This document shows, piece by piece, positions 35,005 to 44,158 of a DNA stretch of 64,000 nucleotides. Source of the DNA: Methylomonas methanica (GTDB lineage: Bacteria > Pseudomonadota > Gammaproteobacteria > Methylococcales > Methylomonadaceae); NCBI GenBank assembly GCA_001644045.1, contig LUUF01000050.1:186001-250000 (forward strand), given 5' to 3'. Numbering within the stretch: the stretch's first letter is position 1; each line of letters opens with the position of its first letter. A model generated the notes under the pieces. That model did not search any database. It was not told where the DNA came from and was given only the letters and a program-made list of their open reading frames with translations. A program made the translations under genes and the position numbers.

Positions 35005-36747
35005 TTAATTGCCCACGACACGTAGTAATTTGTACCAAAATACATCAAGCGGCATGACGATAAAATGAAACGCAACGACTGCCAGAATGCCGGCGATTGC
35101 AATACCTATTAACAACATGCGTCGTTCGTTTTTGTGGGCTTGATGTTCCTTCTGGCTTTCGAAATAGGGTATCGAAGCTAAAGGCTCCACGCCCAGAATC
35201 GCGGCCACCGCTTTTGGGCTATTGATGGTGGAATCCAGCATTTCGGTCAGTGCTACCGCGCCAAAGCCGCTGGCTAGCGCCAACACGATGCCTAGTACCA
35301 TGATCGCAATCCGATTGGGACTAACCGGTTGCAGCGGTTCTTGCGGCGGATCGATTAAGGTAAAACGTTCGCCTTTTCTTTCCATCTCCAATTGTTGCGA
35401 AATTTGCGCCTCCATTTCGCGGGCGCTCACTTCCCGATAGCGCAGATTGGTGTTGTCCAGATCCTGGATCAAATCCAAATATTCTTTTTCAACCAGCGGC
35501 GATTGACGCAAGCTTTGGCGCAATTCTTCCATTTTGTTTTGTACACGGCCGCGGGTGAAATTCAAAGACTCAATTTCGGTATTCACCGAAGCCAGCTGGG
35601 ATTTTAAGGTGATGTAGGCTGGATTATCCGGTTGAATGTCAGTGTTGCTGTAGTCGTTTTGTTTTGCCGTAGCCAGGCTTTGTTGCAGGGCGCTGATTTG
35701 CTTTTGCAGTTTCACCACGTCCGGATGTTTGTCGGAATACTGTTTCAACAGTAAGGCTAGCTCGGCTTTTCTATCGGTTAGTTCGCCATTCATCGCGTTT
35801 AGATCGGTATTGGAGCCGATCTCTTTCTGCAAGGAGTCGATTTCCCGTTTGATTTTAATCACATCGGGATGGCTGGGGGAATGGTTGGATAACACCGACG
35901 GATATTGCGATTGCAGTTCTTTCAAACGGTCTTTCATATCGAACACCCGATTGCCCACGGCATTGGTGGCCATCGCGTTCGGGTCGATTTGCGCCAATTC
36001 GCCTTCCAGATAGTAGCGTCTATCCTGAAGTGTACGTTCTTGAGTATCCAGTTGTAACAACTGGTTGCTCAGCGAGGTCAACTCTTGCTGGTTCAACGCA
36101 CTGATTTGCGGCAGCTGGTTCAGGTTCTTTTCTTTGAACGTGGCCAGACTTTGTTGGATTTCCTGAATTTTGACTTTCAGGCGTTTGGATTCTTCGCTCA
36201 AAAACAATGCCGCATTTTCGGCTGATTCGGTGCGCGATTTGATGTTTTCCTTCAGGAATAGGGATGTTAATTCGTTTGCCACTTTTTGCGCCAGTGTTGG
36301 CGATCTGTCATCGAAGGTCAGTGTAAAGGCGATGGTGGCCTGTTGGGCCGGGCCGCTTTTGTTGTTGGCAACGTCGGCACTGATGGTTTCGACTTTTATG
36401 CTTTTACGCATTTTTTCCAGAATGACTTCTTCCGGTTTTTTTTGCCGTTCGTCGGCGTAAAGATCGTACTTCTTGATGATTTCCGTCAAATTCGGCCTGG
36501 TCATTATCCGCTGACTGATCATCTGAATCCGTTGGTCCGCGAAGGTTGTGACGGTGGAATGCACCAGTTCGGCGGGGATTTCTTGCGCTTCGATCAAGAT
36601 GGTCGAAGTGGAACGGTACACGGCCGGTAACAGCACTGCCAAAACGATGCTGATCAGCGCGATGATTAGAAATGGAATAATCAAAAACTTTCTGCGTCGT
36701 TTGATGATTTTTAGGTAGTCCTTGATGTCGATGGCTTGATTTTCCAC
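35005..36747 (-). CDS. Polysaccharide chain-length determinant (Wzz/GumC family)
   Basis: This 580-residue inner-membrane protein has membrane helices near residues 20-40 (FLIIPFLIIALISIVLAVLL) and 480-500, plus a further hydrophobic stretch near 550-570. Between them lies a long periplasmic coiled-coil region. The N-terminal Wzz signature (IDIKDYLKIIKRRRKFL) and the Pro-rich motif before the second helix (DPPQEPLQPVSPNR) are both present. It sets chain length and, with a Wza-type pore, moves polysaccharide across the envelope. The kinase is a separate protein (the gene at 34204-34986), as in Gram-positive and XrtA systems. It begins 2 bp after the outer-membrane barrel gene. Confidence 0.92.
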   Translation of the reverse strand: MENQAIDIKDYLKIIKRRRKFLIIPFLIIALISIVLAVLLPAVYRSTSTILIEAQEIPAELVHSTVTTFADQRIQMISQRIMTRPNLTEIIKKYDLYADERQKKPEEVILEKMRKSIKVETISADVANNKSGPAQQATIAFTLTFDDRSPTLAQKVANELTSLFLKENIKSRTESAENAALFLSEESKRLKVKIQEIQQSLATFKEKNLNQLPQISALNQQELTSLSNQLLQLDTQERTLQDRRYYLEGELAQIDPNAMATNAVGNRVFDMKDRLKELQSQYPSVLSNHSPSHPDVIKIKREIDSLQKEIGSNTDLNAMNGELTDRKAELALLLKQYSDKHPDVVKLQKQISALQQSLATAKQNDYSNTDIQPDNPAYITLKSQLASVNTEIESLNFTRGRVQNKMEELRQSLRQSPLVEKEYLDLIQDLDNTNLRYREVSAREMEAQISQQLEMERKGERFTLIDPPQEPLQPVSPNRIAIMVLGIVLALASGFGAVALTEMLDSTINSPKAVAAILGVEPLASIPYFESQKEHQAHKNERRMLLIGIAIAGILAVVAFHFIVMPLDVFWYKLLRVVGN

Positions 36748-36748
36748 G

Positions 36749-38089
36749 CTATTTCACCTGACGATTGATTTGCGGTTGATAAGAGAATTGTAGTTGTACG
36801 CTATCGCCGGTTATGGTTTGATTGTTTGATTCAAAACTCTGCTGGCGATAGCTATAGGACAGATCCAAATTGATTTCCGGCGTCCAGCGCCACTGAATAT
36901 TCGGTGATAGGGTTATGTAAGTTCGGTTATTGCTTCTGCTGGTATTGTTGCTAAAAGTAGATACCGATTCGGATAACAAATAATTGGCGTTGATACCCGT
37001 GGATAGGCGTTCAGTGAGATTGTAACGGCCCTGAGCGGAAAAGGTAGTTGAGGTTTGCTGCTGGCCTGTGCTGGCCGGGTTGAGCTGCTGTCCCGCACTC
37101 AAGCTGAAGTTACCCCAATCGCTTTTACGAGCCAGGCTTGCCGAAAATACATTGCCCACGGTGTTTTTAGACAAGGAAGACCGACTATTAAGCTCTGGCG
37201 CAGGGTTTGACGAACTGGTGAATTGCGTGCTCTCGGTTGTTGTGTCGCGGATACCCGCCGACAGTGCTAATTGAGTTTGCTCGTCAAATAGATATTGCAG
37301 TCCGGCCTGGTAGGTAAACGTCGTTGATTTTTGGCTAAAGCCTGTTGTTACTGGCGCGGTTTCATAAAATCGTAATGGAACAGGAAAAGGAAAAGGATTG
37401 AAAAGACCAATTCCTGGGCTCTCGTTTGCCGACTCATACTCCGAGTAAGCACCCGTCAGATTGAATGACAGACGTTCCGTGTAAGCATGGGTAGCCGTTG
37501 CCGAATATTGTTGATAGCTATAATCCGAGTAATTCAGGTTGCTGGTTAAATTCTGCTTTCTGTCATACGCCACGTCTGTGTAGCTATACCCCAGCTGGAG
37601 CGAATTTTTTTCGCTGAGGAAATAGGTTACCGTTGGGGCGACTGACTTGGTGTTTCTCGGTACCAGGGTCTGCACACCACCTCTTTCATTGATCTGAGTT
37701 GGATCGATTTGCGTTGGGTCCAGTTGGGTATTGATCGAGGATTCTTCCGCGTAGCTTGCAACTAGATCGGTCTTGAAAAGTTCGCTTTGGTATTTATGGC
37801 TAAGGTTGACGAGCTTTTCGGAAAAATCCAATGCCGAATCGCTACTGTAAATCAACTCATTCCATCTAAAGCGGGTGTTCAATTCGTTGTCGTCGGCAAG
37901 ATACCCGAACATTACGCCAGGGGAAATGGTGCTGATCAGATTGCTATGCGTTGGATGAATCTGCATGCGTACATTATCGTCAAATCGCTCCTTAAAGCTG
38001 AACTCCGGTTTGAACAACAAATCCAGCGCGTAGCCGTCAGTGCTGAACAAGACCAGTGCTGGCAGCAAAAAATCCGTTTTTATCTTCAT
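36749..38089 (-). CDS. Outer-membrane beta-barrel of the exopolysaccharide export operon
   Basis: This 446-residue protein has a signal peptide (MKIKTDFLLPALVLFSTDGYA). The rest consists of alternating amphipathic strands rich in Ser, Thr, Tyr and Asn, for example FKERFDDNVRMQI, NSLQLGYSYTDVAYDR and FTYQAGLQYLFDEQTQLALS. A short tandem DPTQIDPTQI lies near residue 127. The pattern resembles the beta-barrel proteins associated with XrtA/PEP-CTERM exopolysaccharide systems (the TIGR03016 type). Its place between the Wza-like and Wzz-like genes supports a role in polysaccharide passage through the outer membrane. There is no C-terminal aromatic residue. Confidence 0.8.
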   Translation of the reverse strand: MKIKTDFLLPALVLFSTDGYALDLLFKPEFSFKERFDDNVRMQIHPTHSNLISTISPGVMFGYLADDNELNTRFRWNELIYSSDSALDFSEKLVNLSHKYQSELFKTDLVASYAEESSINTQLDPTQIDPTQINERGGVQTLVPRNTKSVAPTVTYFLSEKNSLQLGYSYTDVAYDRKQNLTSNLNYSDYSYQQYSATATHAYTERLSFNLTGAYSEYESANESPGIGLFNPFPFPVPLRFYETAPVTTGFSQKSTTFTYQAGLQYLFDEQTQLALSAGIRDTTTESTQFTSSSNPAPELNSRSSLSKNTVGNVFSASLARKSDWGNFSLSAGQQLNPASTGQQQTSTTFSAQGRYNLTERLSTGINANYLLSESVSTFSNNTSRSNNRTYITLSPNIQWRWTPEINLDLSYSYRQQSFESNNQTITGDSVQLQFSYQPQINRQVK

Positions 38090-38114
38090 AGATAGTGGTT
38101 CTATCTAATTCCGT

Positions 38115-38756
38115 TTAGGGTACGGTGACCGTGTCTCCCGGTTCCAGCAGGATATTTTGTTCCAAACTCTCGCCATCAATCACGTCGCTGTAGTCGAAAG
38201 GAAACACTTTAACTTGATCGCCGGTGCGGCGAATGATGCTGATCGACCCTTCCTTGGCAAACACGGTCAGGCCGCCGGCCAGGCTGAGTGCCTGCAGCAC
38301 GTCCAGGCGCCGGCCGGAAAACACTTGTCCGGGTTTGTTGACTTTACCTATCACGAAGATGGAGTTGCCCTGGTTGTTGAGTAACTTAACCGTAATCGAC
38401 GGATCAGAGATATAGTCGGCAAGCCGGCTGGTCAAATTATCTTTCAGTTCGGTAATGGTTTTACCGGCGGCGCCGACGGTACCGATCAAGGGGAAAATAA
38501 TGGTGCCGTCCGGGGAAATCAGGATTTGCAATTGCTGCATGCCTTCTTCTTTCCAGACCGTAATTTCCAAGGCATCGCCTGGTGACAGCTGGTAAGCGGC
38601 ATAATTGGTTTGCTCGATAGTGACCGTGGGTGCGGGGCTGGTTGCAGCGTTTAAGGGTTCTATTGGTGGCGCGGGCGGGATCTGGGTTTCCGGTTCTGCT
38701 AGAGCAGTGGTGGAGCAAAGCAGACAAAACGAGAAAAGAGTAATTATCTGTTTCAA
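38115..38756 (-). CDS. Wza/GumB-type polysaccharide export protein, TTG start
   Basis: This 213-residue periplasmic/outer-membrane export protein has a poly_export domain (YQLSPGDALEITVWKEEGMQ; ISPDGTIIFPLIGTV). One SLBB-like domain follows (IFVIGKVNKPGQVF; LDVLQALSLAGGL), ending in LLEPGDTVTVP. I place the start at the TTG at 38756 because AAAGGAA lies seven bases upstream and translation then gives a clean signal peptide (KQIITLFSFCLLCSTTALA). A longer in-frame ORF from 38903 lacks a signal-like start. It heads the minus-strand operon of four export genes, 25 bp before the barrel gene. It is short and has no obvious C-terminal membrane helix, as in GumB. Confidence 0.88.
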   Translation of the reverse strand: MKQIITLFSFCLLCSTTALAEPETQIPPAPPIEPLNAATSPAPTVTIEQTNYAAYQLSPGDALEITVWKEEGMQQLQILISPDGTIIFPLIGTVGAAGKTITELKDNLTSRLADYISDPSITVKLLNNQGNSIFVIGKVNKPGQVFSGRRLDVLQALSLAGGLTVFAKEGSISIIRRTGDQVKVFPFDYSDVIDGESLEQNILLEPGDTVTVP

Positions 38757-38987
38757 AATGTATTCCTTTATGATGTTATTGAGGTTGCAATCCGTACGCT
38801 CCGAACCAACCGACAAAGCCGTGCCGGATTTTAATGACGGAATATAACAATAATAAGACGATCCTAAATGCAGTCCTGGGTGCGAAACACCTAGACATTT
38901 CATGCGATTATACCCGCGAATGGCTGTGTTTTGTTCAAATCAGACTGTAATTTAACCAAATATTAATGTAGCTTTGGGAGTAAGCCG

Positions 38988-39338
38988 ATGATGGTGAACG
39001 ATTTTCTACGAGGTGTTGAGTCCGGGCAAGTTATCGAATTTCCGGAAACCATGGCAGTCATTGCCGAGCATTATCACTATCAGCCCACCGAATTCAGTAA
39101 CGGCTTGCAACAGCCTTTAGTAAACGAAGCGGGTCGCAACGAGGGTTCCTGCAAGATTTTTGCATTTGCCAAATTGCATCAACTGACTGTCGAGCAGACT
39201 CTGGCGCTCTTCGGTGATTATTATCGGCAGGATGTGCTGGGGAATCCGGCTGGTAGCGATCATCAAAATATCAGAAACTTCATGCGCGATGGTTGGGAAG
39301 GCATTGTGTTCAGAGGCGAGGCCTTGCAAGCTAAATAA
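38988..39338 (+). CDS. HopJ-family protein
   Basis: This 116-residue protein matches the HopJ type III effector family, which despite its name is common in free-living bacteria. Visible family features are FPETMAVIAEHYHYQPTEFS near the N terminus, NEAGRNEGSCKIFAFAKLH in the middle and GDYYRQDVLGNPAGSDHQN. Its biochemical role is unknown. The gene is divergent from the export operon and is followed 5 bp later by the oxidoreductase gene, so the two are probably co-transcribed. No type III secretion genes are present in the window, which argues against a true effector role here. Confidence 0.87.
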   Translation: MMVNDFLRGVESGQVIEFPETMAVIAEHYHYQPTEFSNGLQQPLVNEAGRNEGSCKIFAFAKLHQLTVEQTLALFGDYYRQDVLGNPAGSDHQNIRNFMRDGWEGIVFRGEALQAK

Positions 39339-39343
39339 TTGCC

Positions 39344-40399
39344 GTGCAAATCGATGTGTTGCTGATCGGTCAGGGCTTGGCCGGGAGTCTATTGGCCTGG
39401 GAATTATTGCGGCGGCAATTGCGAATATTGGTGGTGGACGATGGCGCGGAAAACGCCTCGCAAGTTGCGGCTGGTTTGATCAATCCGGTGACCGGTCAGC
39501 GCCTGGTAAAGCAAGTGGATGTCGAAACACTGCTGCCGGCCGCGATGCATGTTTATCGGCAACTCGGTACGCAGTTTCGGCAATGTTTTTATGTGCAAAT
39601 GCCGATGTTGAAAATCCTACGCACCGAGAAAGAGCTTGGCATCGCCGAGCGCCGCTTGGCTCAGCAGGATTATCGCGACTATTTGACGGGATTGGCGCCA
39701 GTTCTCACAGGAATAGAGGCGCCGTACGGGGTGTTGCAGCAGTGGCAAACCGGCTATTTGCGGACTGAAGCATTGTTGAGCCAGCTACGCGATTTCTTGC
39801 GGAACAAAAACTGTTATCGGCGCAATAGCCTGCAATACAGCGAGATTAACCTGGAGCCGGCTTTGCAGTGGCGGGGCGTCTATCCTCGGCACATCGTGTT
39901 CTGCGAAGGTTATCAGGCGATTGCCAATCCATGGTTCAGGTATCTGCCGTTTCAATTGGCAAAAGGCGAAATACTCGCTTGTGAAAGCAGGCAAGATATT
40001 CCGCAACACATTTTAAATTATGGGCATTGGCTGATACCACTTGGGCCGAGGCTGTTTAAAACCGGCGCCACTTTCGATACCAATCAACTCGACAATTTGC
40101 CGACCCAACAAGCGCAAACTACTTTATTGGCTAGCTTGCGTGCGGTTTTTCCGTTACAGCAAGCTCCGTATGTCTATCAACATCGGGCCGGAATTCGGCC
40201 CGCCACGCTGGATAAACAGCCGTTTATCGGCACTCATCCTCGACATTCGCAACTACATATTTTCAATGGCTTCGGCGCTAAGGGCAGTCTGGCAATTCCC
40301 TGGTATGCCGCCCGCTTTGCCGATTATCTGCAACAGCAAGCCGGCTTGCCGCCCGGCTGCAATATACGCCGCTATGATGAAACGCATTTCCCTGCTTGA
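39344..40399 (+). CDS. FAD-dependent oxidoreductase (DAO superfamily)
   Basis: This 351-residue protein starts at a GTG at 39344. The N-terminal dinucleotide-binding fold DVLLIGQGLAGSLLAWELL carries the GxGxxG pattern, followed by a DAO-type second strand (ILVVDDG) and a C-terminal FAD-closing part (FNGFGAKGSLAIPWYAARFA). It resembles the FAD domain of MnmC and related amino-acid oxidases, but no methyltransferase domain is fused to it. The substrate cannot be told from sequence. It overlaps the next gene by 23 bp or more, so translation of the two is likely coupled. Confidence 0.8.
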   Translation: MQIDVLLIGQGLAGSLLAWELLRRQLRILVVDDGAENASQVAAGLINPVTGQRLVKQVDVETLLPAAMHVYRQLGTQFRQCFYVQMPMLKILRTEKELGIAERRLAQQDYRDYLTGLAPVLTGIEAPYGVLQQWQTGYLRTEALLSQLRDFLRNKNCYRRNSLQYSEINLEPALQWRGVYPRHIVFCEGYQAIANPWFRYLPFQLAKGEILACESRQDIPQHILNYGHWLIPLGPRLFKTGATFDTNQLDNLPTQQAQTTLLASLRAVFPLQQAPYVYQHRAGIRPATLDKQPFIGTHPRHSQLHIFNGFGAKGSLAIPWYAARFADYLQQQAGLPPGCNIRRYDETHFPA

Positions 40400-40961
40400 C
40401 TTTGCTCACGACATCGTCGGCTCATACCTTGAGCCGGGCGATATTGCGCTGGACGCGACGCTCGGCAACGGCCACGATACTGTGTTTCTGGCGCGGAGTG
40501 TTGGAGCGGGCGGTCATGTGCTTGGATTCGATATTCAACAGCAAGCGCTGATCAACAGTTATCAGCGTTTACTGCAACATGATTTGCAGCGTCGGGTGAC
40601 GCTATGTCGTGCCAGCCATGCCGATATGCTGTCGCATATTCCCGAGCAATGGCATGGCCGGGTGAGGGCGGTGATGTTCAATCTGGGATATTTGCCCGGC
40701 GCCGACAAAACCGTGATTACCCGAATAGAGTCGACGCTGGCCGCCTTGGATGCCGCGTGCGGTTTGTTGGCGCCGCGCGCCGTGATCACGGTATTGGCCT
40801 ATCCCGGTCACTCCGGCGGCGATCTGGAGACCGAGCAGTTGGCGGCATGGTGCCGGCAGTTGGATGAAACCCGTTTTGCTTCGGAAGTTGTTCTTAGCAG
40901 TCACGACAAGCCCAGCGCACCCCGGCTTTTTGTTATTCGCAAACAAGCCGATCTGCTATGA
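40377..40961 (+). CDS. Class I SAM-dependent methyltransferase (YtqB/rRNA methylase-like)
   Basis: This 194-residue protein begins MKRISLLDFAHDIVGSYLE, with two adjacent ATG codons at 40374 and 40377. The SAM-binding motif I is ALDATLGNGHDTVFLA, with the acidic motif II in LGFDIQQQA. Motif IV is MFNLGYLPGADK, characteristic of the YtqB/PF06962 group, and VLAYPGHSGGDLE follows. Members of this group methylate RNA or small molecules; the target here is unknown. A longer in-frame ORF reaching back to 40041 is rejected because it lies inside the oxidoreductase gene. Confidence 0.87.
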   Translation: MKRISLLDFAHDIVGSYLEPGDIALDATLGNGHDTVFLARSVGAGGHVLGFDIQQQALINSYQRLLQHDLQRRVTLCRASHADMLSHIPEQWHGRVRAVMFNLGYLPGADKTVITRIESTLAALDAACGLLAPRAVITVLAYPGHSGGDLETEQLAAWCRQLDETRFASEVVLSSHDKPSAPRLFVIRKQADLL

Positions 40962-40997
40962 TTGCGCTCCTTTTTTTACTAGTAACAGATTTGCATC

Positions 40998-41312
40998 ATG
41001 TCAGAATTCAATAACGTCACCATTGTCAAACAGGCCAATGTATATTTCGACGGCAAAGTGAATAGCCGCACGATACGTTTTGCCGACGGCTCATCGAAAA
41101 CCTTGGGATTCATGCAGCCCGGCGAATACACCTTTAATACGGCCGATCCCGAGTTGATGGAAATTCTGGCGGGTGAACTACAAGTGCTGTTGCCCGGTAA
41201 CGATGCCTGGCAAACCGTGAAAGGCGGCGAGTTTTTCAACGTGCCTGGCAATGCGGCGTTCACGATGAAGGTGAGTGTTGCCAGCGATTACTGCTGTTCT
41301 TTTTTGAAGTAA
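40998..41312 (+). CDS. ppnP: Pyrimidine/purine nucleoside phosphorylase PpnP
   Basis: This 104-residue single-domain cupin matches the PpnP (YaiE, DUF1255) family. It phosphorolyses a broad range of nucleosides to free bases and ribose 1-phosphate. Characteristic segments are NVYFDGKVNSRTI, LGFMQPGEYTFNT, ELMEILAGELQVLLPG and FNVPGNAAFTMKV. Its length is exactly that of the family. It is 36 bp after the methyltransferase gene and 7 bp before the NYN-domain gene. Confidence 0.95.
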   Translation: MSEFNNVTIVKQANVYFDGKVNSRTIRFADGSSKTLGFMQPGEYTFNTADPELMEILAGELQVLLPGNDAWQTVKGGEFFNVPGNAAFTMKVSVASDYCCSFLK

Positions 41313-41319
41313 GCGCTGG

Positions 41320-41793
41320 ATGGAAAAGGTAGCGATTTTTGTCGACGTCCAAAATATTTATTACACCACCCGGCAACGCTACCAGAAACATTTCAATTAC
41401 AGTGCGTTTTGGCAGCAGGCAACCTCGGGTAAACAGGTTGTCACTGCCATTGCTTATGCCACCGATCGCGGCGACAGTAAGCAGCAGGGCTTTCAGCAAA
41501 TCCTGAAAAATATCGGTTTTACCGTCAAGCTCAAGCCTTATATCCAGCGTCGCGACGGTACCAGCAAGGGTGACTGGGATGTGGGAATAACACTGGATGT
41601 GATGGATTACGCCGCGCAGGCGGACCGCATCATATTATTGTCGGGTGATGGCGATTTTGAATTGTTGTTGCAGAAGGTCCGCAATGATTTTGGTACTGCC
41701 AGCGATGTTTACGGGATACATAGTTTAACGGCGCCGGCCTTGATTCAGGCGGCCGACAACTTTATCGCCATTGCCGGCGCGCTGTTGCTGTAA
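41320..41793 (+). CDS. NYN-domain (LabA/DUF88) putative ribonuclease
   Basis: This 157-residue protein has the NYN fold, related to PIN nucleases. It opens with VAIFVDVQNIYY (first acidic residue) and continues to a KGDWDVGITLDVMDYA segment and an IILLSGDGDFELLLQKVR segment, which carry the remaining metal-binding acidic residues. It ends close to the domain boundary, so no extra domain is present. Family members process or degrade RNA; the target here is unknown. It is 7 bp after ppnP and convergent with bamE, with only 19 bp between their ends. Confidence 0.88.
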   Translation: MEKVAIFVDVQNIYYTTRQRYQKHFNYSAFWQQATSGKQVVTAIAYATDRGDSKQQGFQQILKNIGFTVKLKPYIQRRDGTSKGDWDVGITLDVMDYAAQADRIILLSGDGDFELLLQKVRNDFGTASDVYGIHSLTAPALIQAADNFIAIAGALLL

Positions 41794-41812
41794 AGCGTTT
41801 CCAAAGGATTGC

Positions 41813-42367
41813 TTATTTTTTGCCGGGCTCTTCTTCCACCAGCTCTTTGCCTTTCTCCGCGGAACTGCTGGCTTCTTTGGGCTCGGTAGCGTTTTGATTG
41901 TTTTTGCGGGCAAAGGTATCGGGTTCGTCGCTACCGAACAAGCCGCTGATTTTTTCCCACATCGAGCGTTCCAGATCGCGTTTTGGCACGTCGACGCTGG
42001 TTTCCGTGGATTCCTTGACAACCGGCATCGAGCTGGGCCTGAAATCGCCTTGCACACCCATCAGGTTGTCGCCATTGAAAAATAAAGATACCCGTTTTTG
42101 CACTCGATCTTCGCCGCCCGGTTGTTCCGAATATAAATAGTCCCAGCGTTTTTCGTGAAAGGCATCGGACAGCATCGGCGAACCCATGATGTATAACACC
42201 TGACGCTTGGTCATATTAGGCCGAAGCTGGTTAATCATGCTTTGATCGATGATATTACCTTGCTCAATATCCAGGGTATAAACGCCGGGCAAGTTAGTGA
42301 GGATGGTGCTGCAAGCGTTGATGGATAAACTGGTGACGGCCGCTAGCAAAAAAGTCGATTTTTTCAT
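41813..42367 (-). CDS. bamE: Outer-membrane assembly lipoprotein BamE with C-terminal extension
   Basis: Small lipoprotein subunit of the BAM complex that inserts beta-barrels into the outer membrane. I begin it at the ATG at 42367. The signal ends at the lipobox INAC. The SmpA/OmlA fold follows, with [40 protein letters not shown] and [13 protein letters not shown]. The protein is about 184 residues, against about 110-120 for E. coli BamE. The extra C-terminal ~75 residues are charged and low in complexity, ending [10 protein letters not shown]. It is divergent from fur, an arrangement found in many proteobacteria. Confidence 0.93.
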   Translation of the reverse strand: MKKSTFLLAAVTSLSINACSTILTNLPGVYTLDIEQGNIIDQSMINQLRPNMTKRQVLYIMGSPMLSDAFHEKRWDYLYSEQPGGEDRVQKRVSLFFNGDNLMGVQGDFRPSSMPVVKESTETSVDVPKRDLERSMWEKISGLFGSDEPDTFARKNNQNATEPKEASSSAEKGKELVEEEPGKK

Positions 42368-42483
42368 GAGGTGTGGATGGTGTCCGACGACAAACAATGG
42401 CGCATTATCCCATAATTCAGTCAGCGGCTTAGTGCAAAAAAAGATACAATGTAGCGGATTATTGGATTAAAGAGGACTGGCTT

Positions 42484-42900
42484 GTGGAAACTCAGGATTT
42501 GCGTAATGCGGGCTTAAAAGTGACCCTGCCCAGGATCAAAATCCTGGAGATTCTGGAGAAACAGCAAGATGATCGGCATTTGTCGGCCGAAAAGGTTTAT
42601 AAGATATTGCTGTCCGAAGGCGAGGAAATCGGTTTAGCTACAGTCTATCGGGTATTGACCCAATTCGAGGCGGCGGGTCTGGTCGAACGGCATCATTTCG
42701 AAGGCGGCAACTCAATTTTCGAGCTGAACAAAGGCAATCATCACGATCATGTGGTGTGCATGAAATGCGGCAAAGTCGCAGAATTCACCGACGAGATCAT
42801 CGAAAAGCGGCAGTCCGAGATTGCCGATAGATTAGGTTACACCCTCACCGATCACAGTCTTTATCTATACGGCTATTGCGCCGCTTGTAAAAACCCCTAA
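42484..42900 (+). CDS. fur: Ferric uptake regulator Fur
   Basis: This 138-residue iron-responsive repressor starts at a GTG with AGAGGA nearby upstream. The N-terminal winged helix includes LRNAGLKVTLPRIKILEIL and EIGLATVYRVLTQFEAAGLV. The metal-binding and dimer domain has HHDHVVCMKCGKVAEFTDE and a second CxxC (YCAAC) near the C terminus. Iron-loaded Fur represses iron-uptake genes. It is divergent from bamE. No clear Fur box could be read by eye in the shared region. Confidence 0.96.
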   Translation: METQDLRNAGLKVTLPRIKILEILEKQQDDRHLSAEKVYKILLSEGEEIGLATVYRVLTQFEAAGLVERHHFEGGNSIFELNKGNHHDHVVCMKCGKVAEFTDEIIEKRQSEIADRLGYTLTDHSLYLYGYCAACKNP

Positions 42901-42910
42901 GCTAAAAAGC

Positions 42911-44158
42911 ATGTTCAAACCACTCATCCTGTATATCGGGTTACGCTATACCCGTGCTAAAAAGCGTACGCAATTCATTTCGTTTATAACCTTAACATCC
43001 GTACTCGGTATTGCACTGGGGGTAACTGCGTTGATTACCGTGTTGTCGGTGATGAACGGTTTCGAAGCCGAATTGCGCGAACGTATTCTGGGTATGACCG
43101 CGCACAGCACGATTACCGGCCGCTTCGGTCAGCTGGACGATTGGCAAGCCTTGGAGCAACGCACTCACAGCATGCAGCATGTCGAGGCCGCTGCACCGTT
43201 TATTCACGGTCAAGTGATGGTCAACGCCGATCGCCAGGTCAGCGGTACCTTGCTGCAAGGCGTGTTGCCGGAATACGAAGCCAAAGTCTCGGAAGTTGCC
43301 AACAAAATGATGTTCGGTAGTCTGAACGATTTGGTACCTGGCGAGTTCGGCATCGTATTGGGTGCCGAGTTAGCCAGCTATCTGGGCGTGATGATGGGCG
43401 ACAAAGTCACCGTGATAACGCCGCAAATCAACTCCACGCCGGCCGGGATTCTGCCGCGCATGAAACGCTTTACCGTGGTGGGCGTATTCAAAGTAGGCAT
43501 GTACGAATACGACCGCAACATGGCGCTGATGCATCTCGACGATGCCGGCAAATTGTTCCGTCTGGAGCAAGCCGTATCCGGCTTACGCCTAAAGCTTGAT
43601 GATTTGTTCAACGCCCCGCGCATCACGCAAGGCTTGGCCGATACCTTGGGCGACGAGTTTCGGGTCAGCGACTGGACCAAGGCCCACAGCAATTTTTTCC
43701 GCGCCGTACAAACCGAAAAGCGGGCGATGTTTATCATCTTGCTGTTGATCGTCGCGGTGGCGGCGTTTAACATCGTCTCGACGCTGGTGATGGTGGTCAC
43801 CGACAAGCGCGGCGATATCGCCATTCTAAAAACCCAGGGTTTATCCAACGGATCGGTGATGGGTATTTTTATCGTCTTGGGTTGCATCATCGGCAGCATA
43901 GGCACCTTACTGGGCACGGTCGGTGGCGTGTTGCTGGCTTTGAATGTGGAAACTATCGTGCCGGCTATCGAAAAAGCCTTTGGCGTGCAGTTCATGGCTG
44001 CCGACGTGTATTACATCAGCGAAGTGCCGTCAAAATTGATCTGGACCGATGTGTATTGGATAGCCTGCGTGGCGTTTTTACTGTCCTTGCTGGCTACGCT
44101 GTATCCGGCTTGGCAGGCGGCGCGTATCAATCCGGCCGAGGTGTTGCGTTATGAATAA
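42911..44158 (+). CDS. Lipoprotein-releasing ABC transporter permease (LolC/LolE family, LolF-like)
   Basis: This 415-residue inner-membrane permease extracts mature lipoproteins for transfer to LolA. It has four membrane helices, near residues 25-50, 268-295, 312-345 and 375-400, and a large periplasmic domain between the first and second. The N-terminal [20 protein letters not shown] and C-terminal [18 protein letters not shown] are family hallmarks. Only one permease gene is present next to lolD, with no lolE after it. That fits the LolF arrangement, where one permease forms a homodimer. It overlaps lolD by 8 bp. Confidence 0.93.
   Translation: MFKPLILYIGLRYTRAKKRTQFISFITLTSVLGIALGVTALITVLSVMNGFEAELRERILGMTAHSTITGRFGQLDDWQALEQRTHSMQHVEAAAPFIHGQVMVNADRQVSGTLLQGVLPEYEAKVSEVANKMMFGSLNDLVPGEFGIVLGAELASYLGVMMGDKVTVITPQINSTPAGILPRMKRFTVVGVFKVGMYEYDRNMALMHLDDAGKLFRLEQAVSGLRLKLDDLFNAPRITQGLADTLGDEFRVSDWTKAHSNFFRAVQTEKRAMFIILLLIVAVAAFNIVSTLVMVVTDKRGDIAILKTQGLSNGSVMGIFIVLGCIIGSIGTLLGTVGGVLLALNVETIVPAIEKAFGVQFMAADVYYISEVPSKLIWTDVYWIACVAFLLSLLATLYPAWQAARINPAEVLRYE

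Noticed and set aside
40041..40376. N-terminal extension of the methyltransferase reading frame
   Set aside because: It lies wholly within the oxidoreductase gene in another frame, and the protein motif pattern begins at the ATG pair at 40374/40377.
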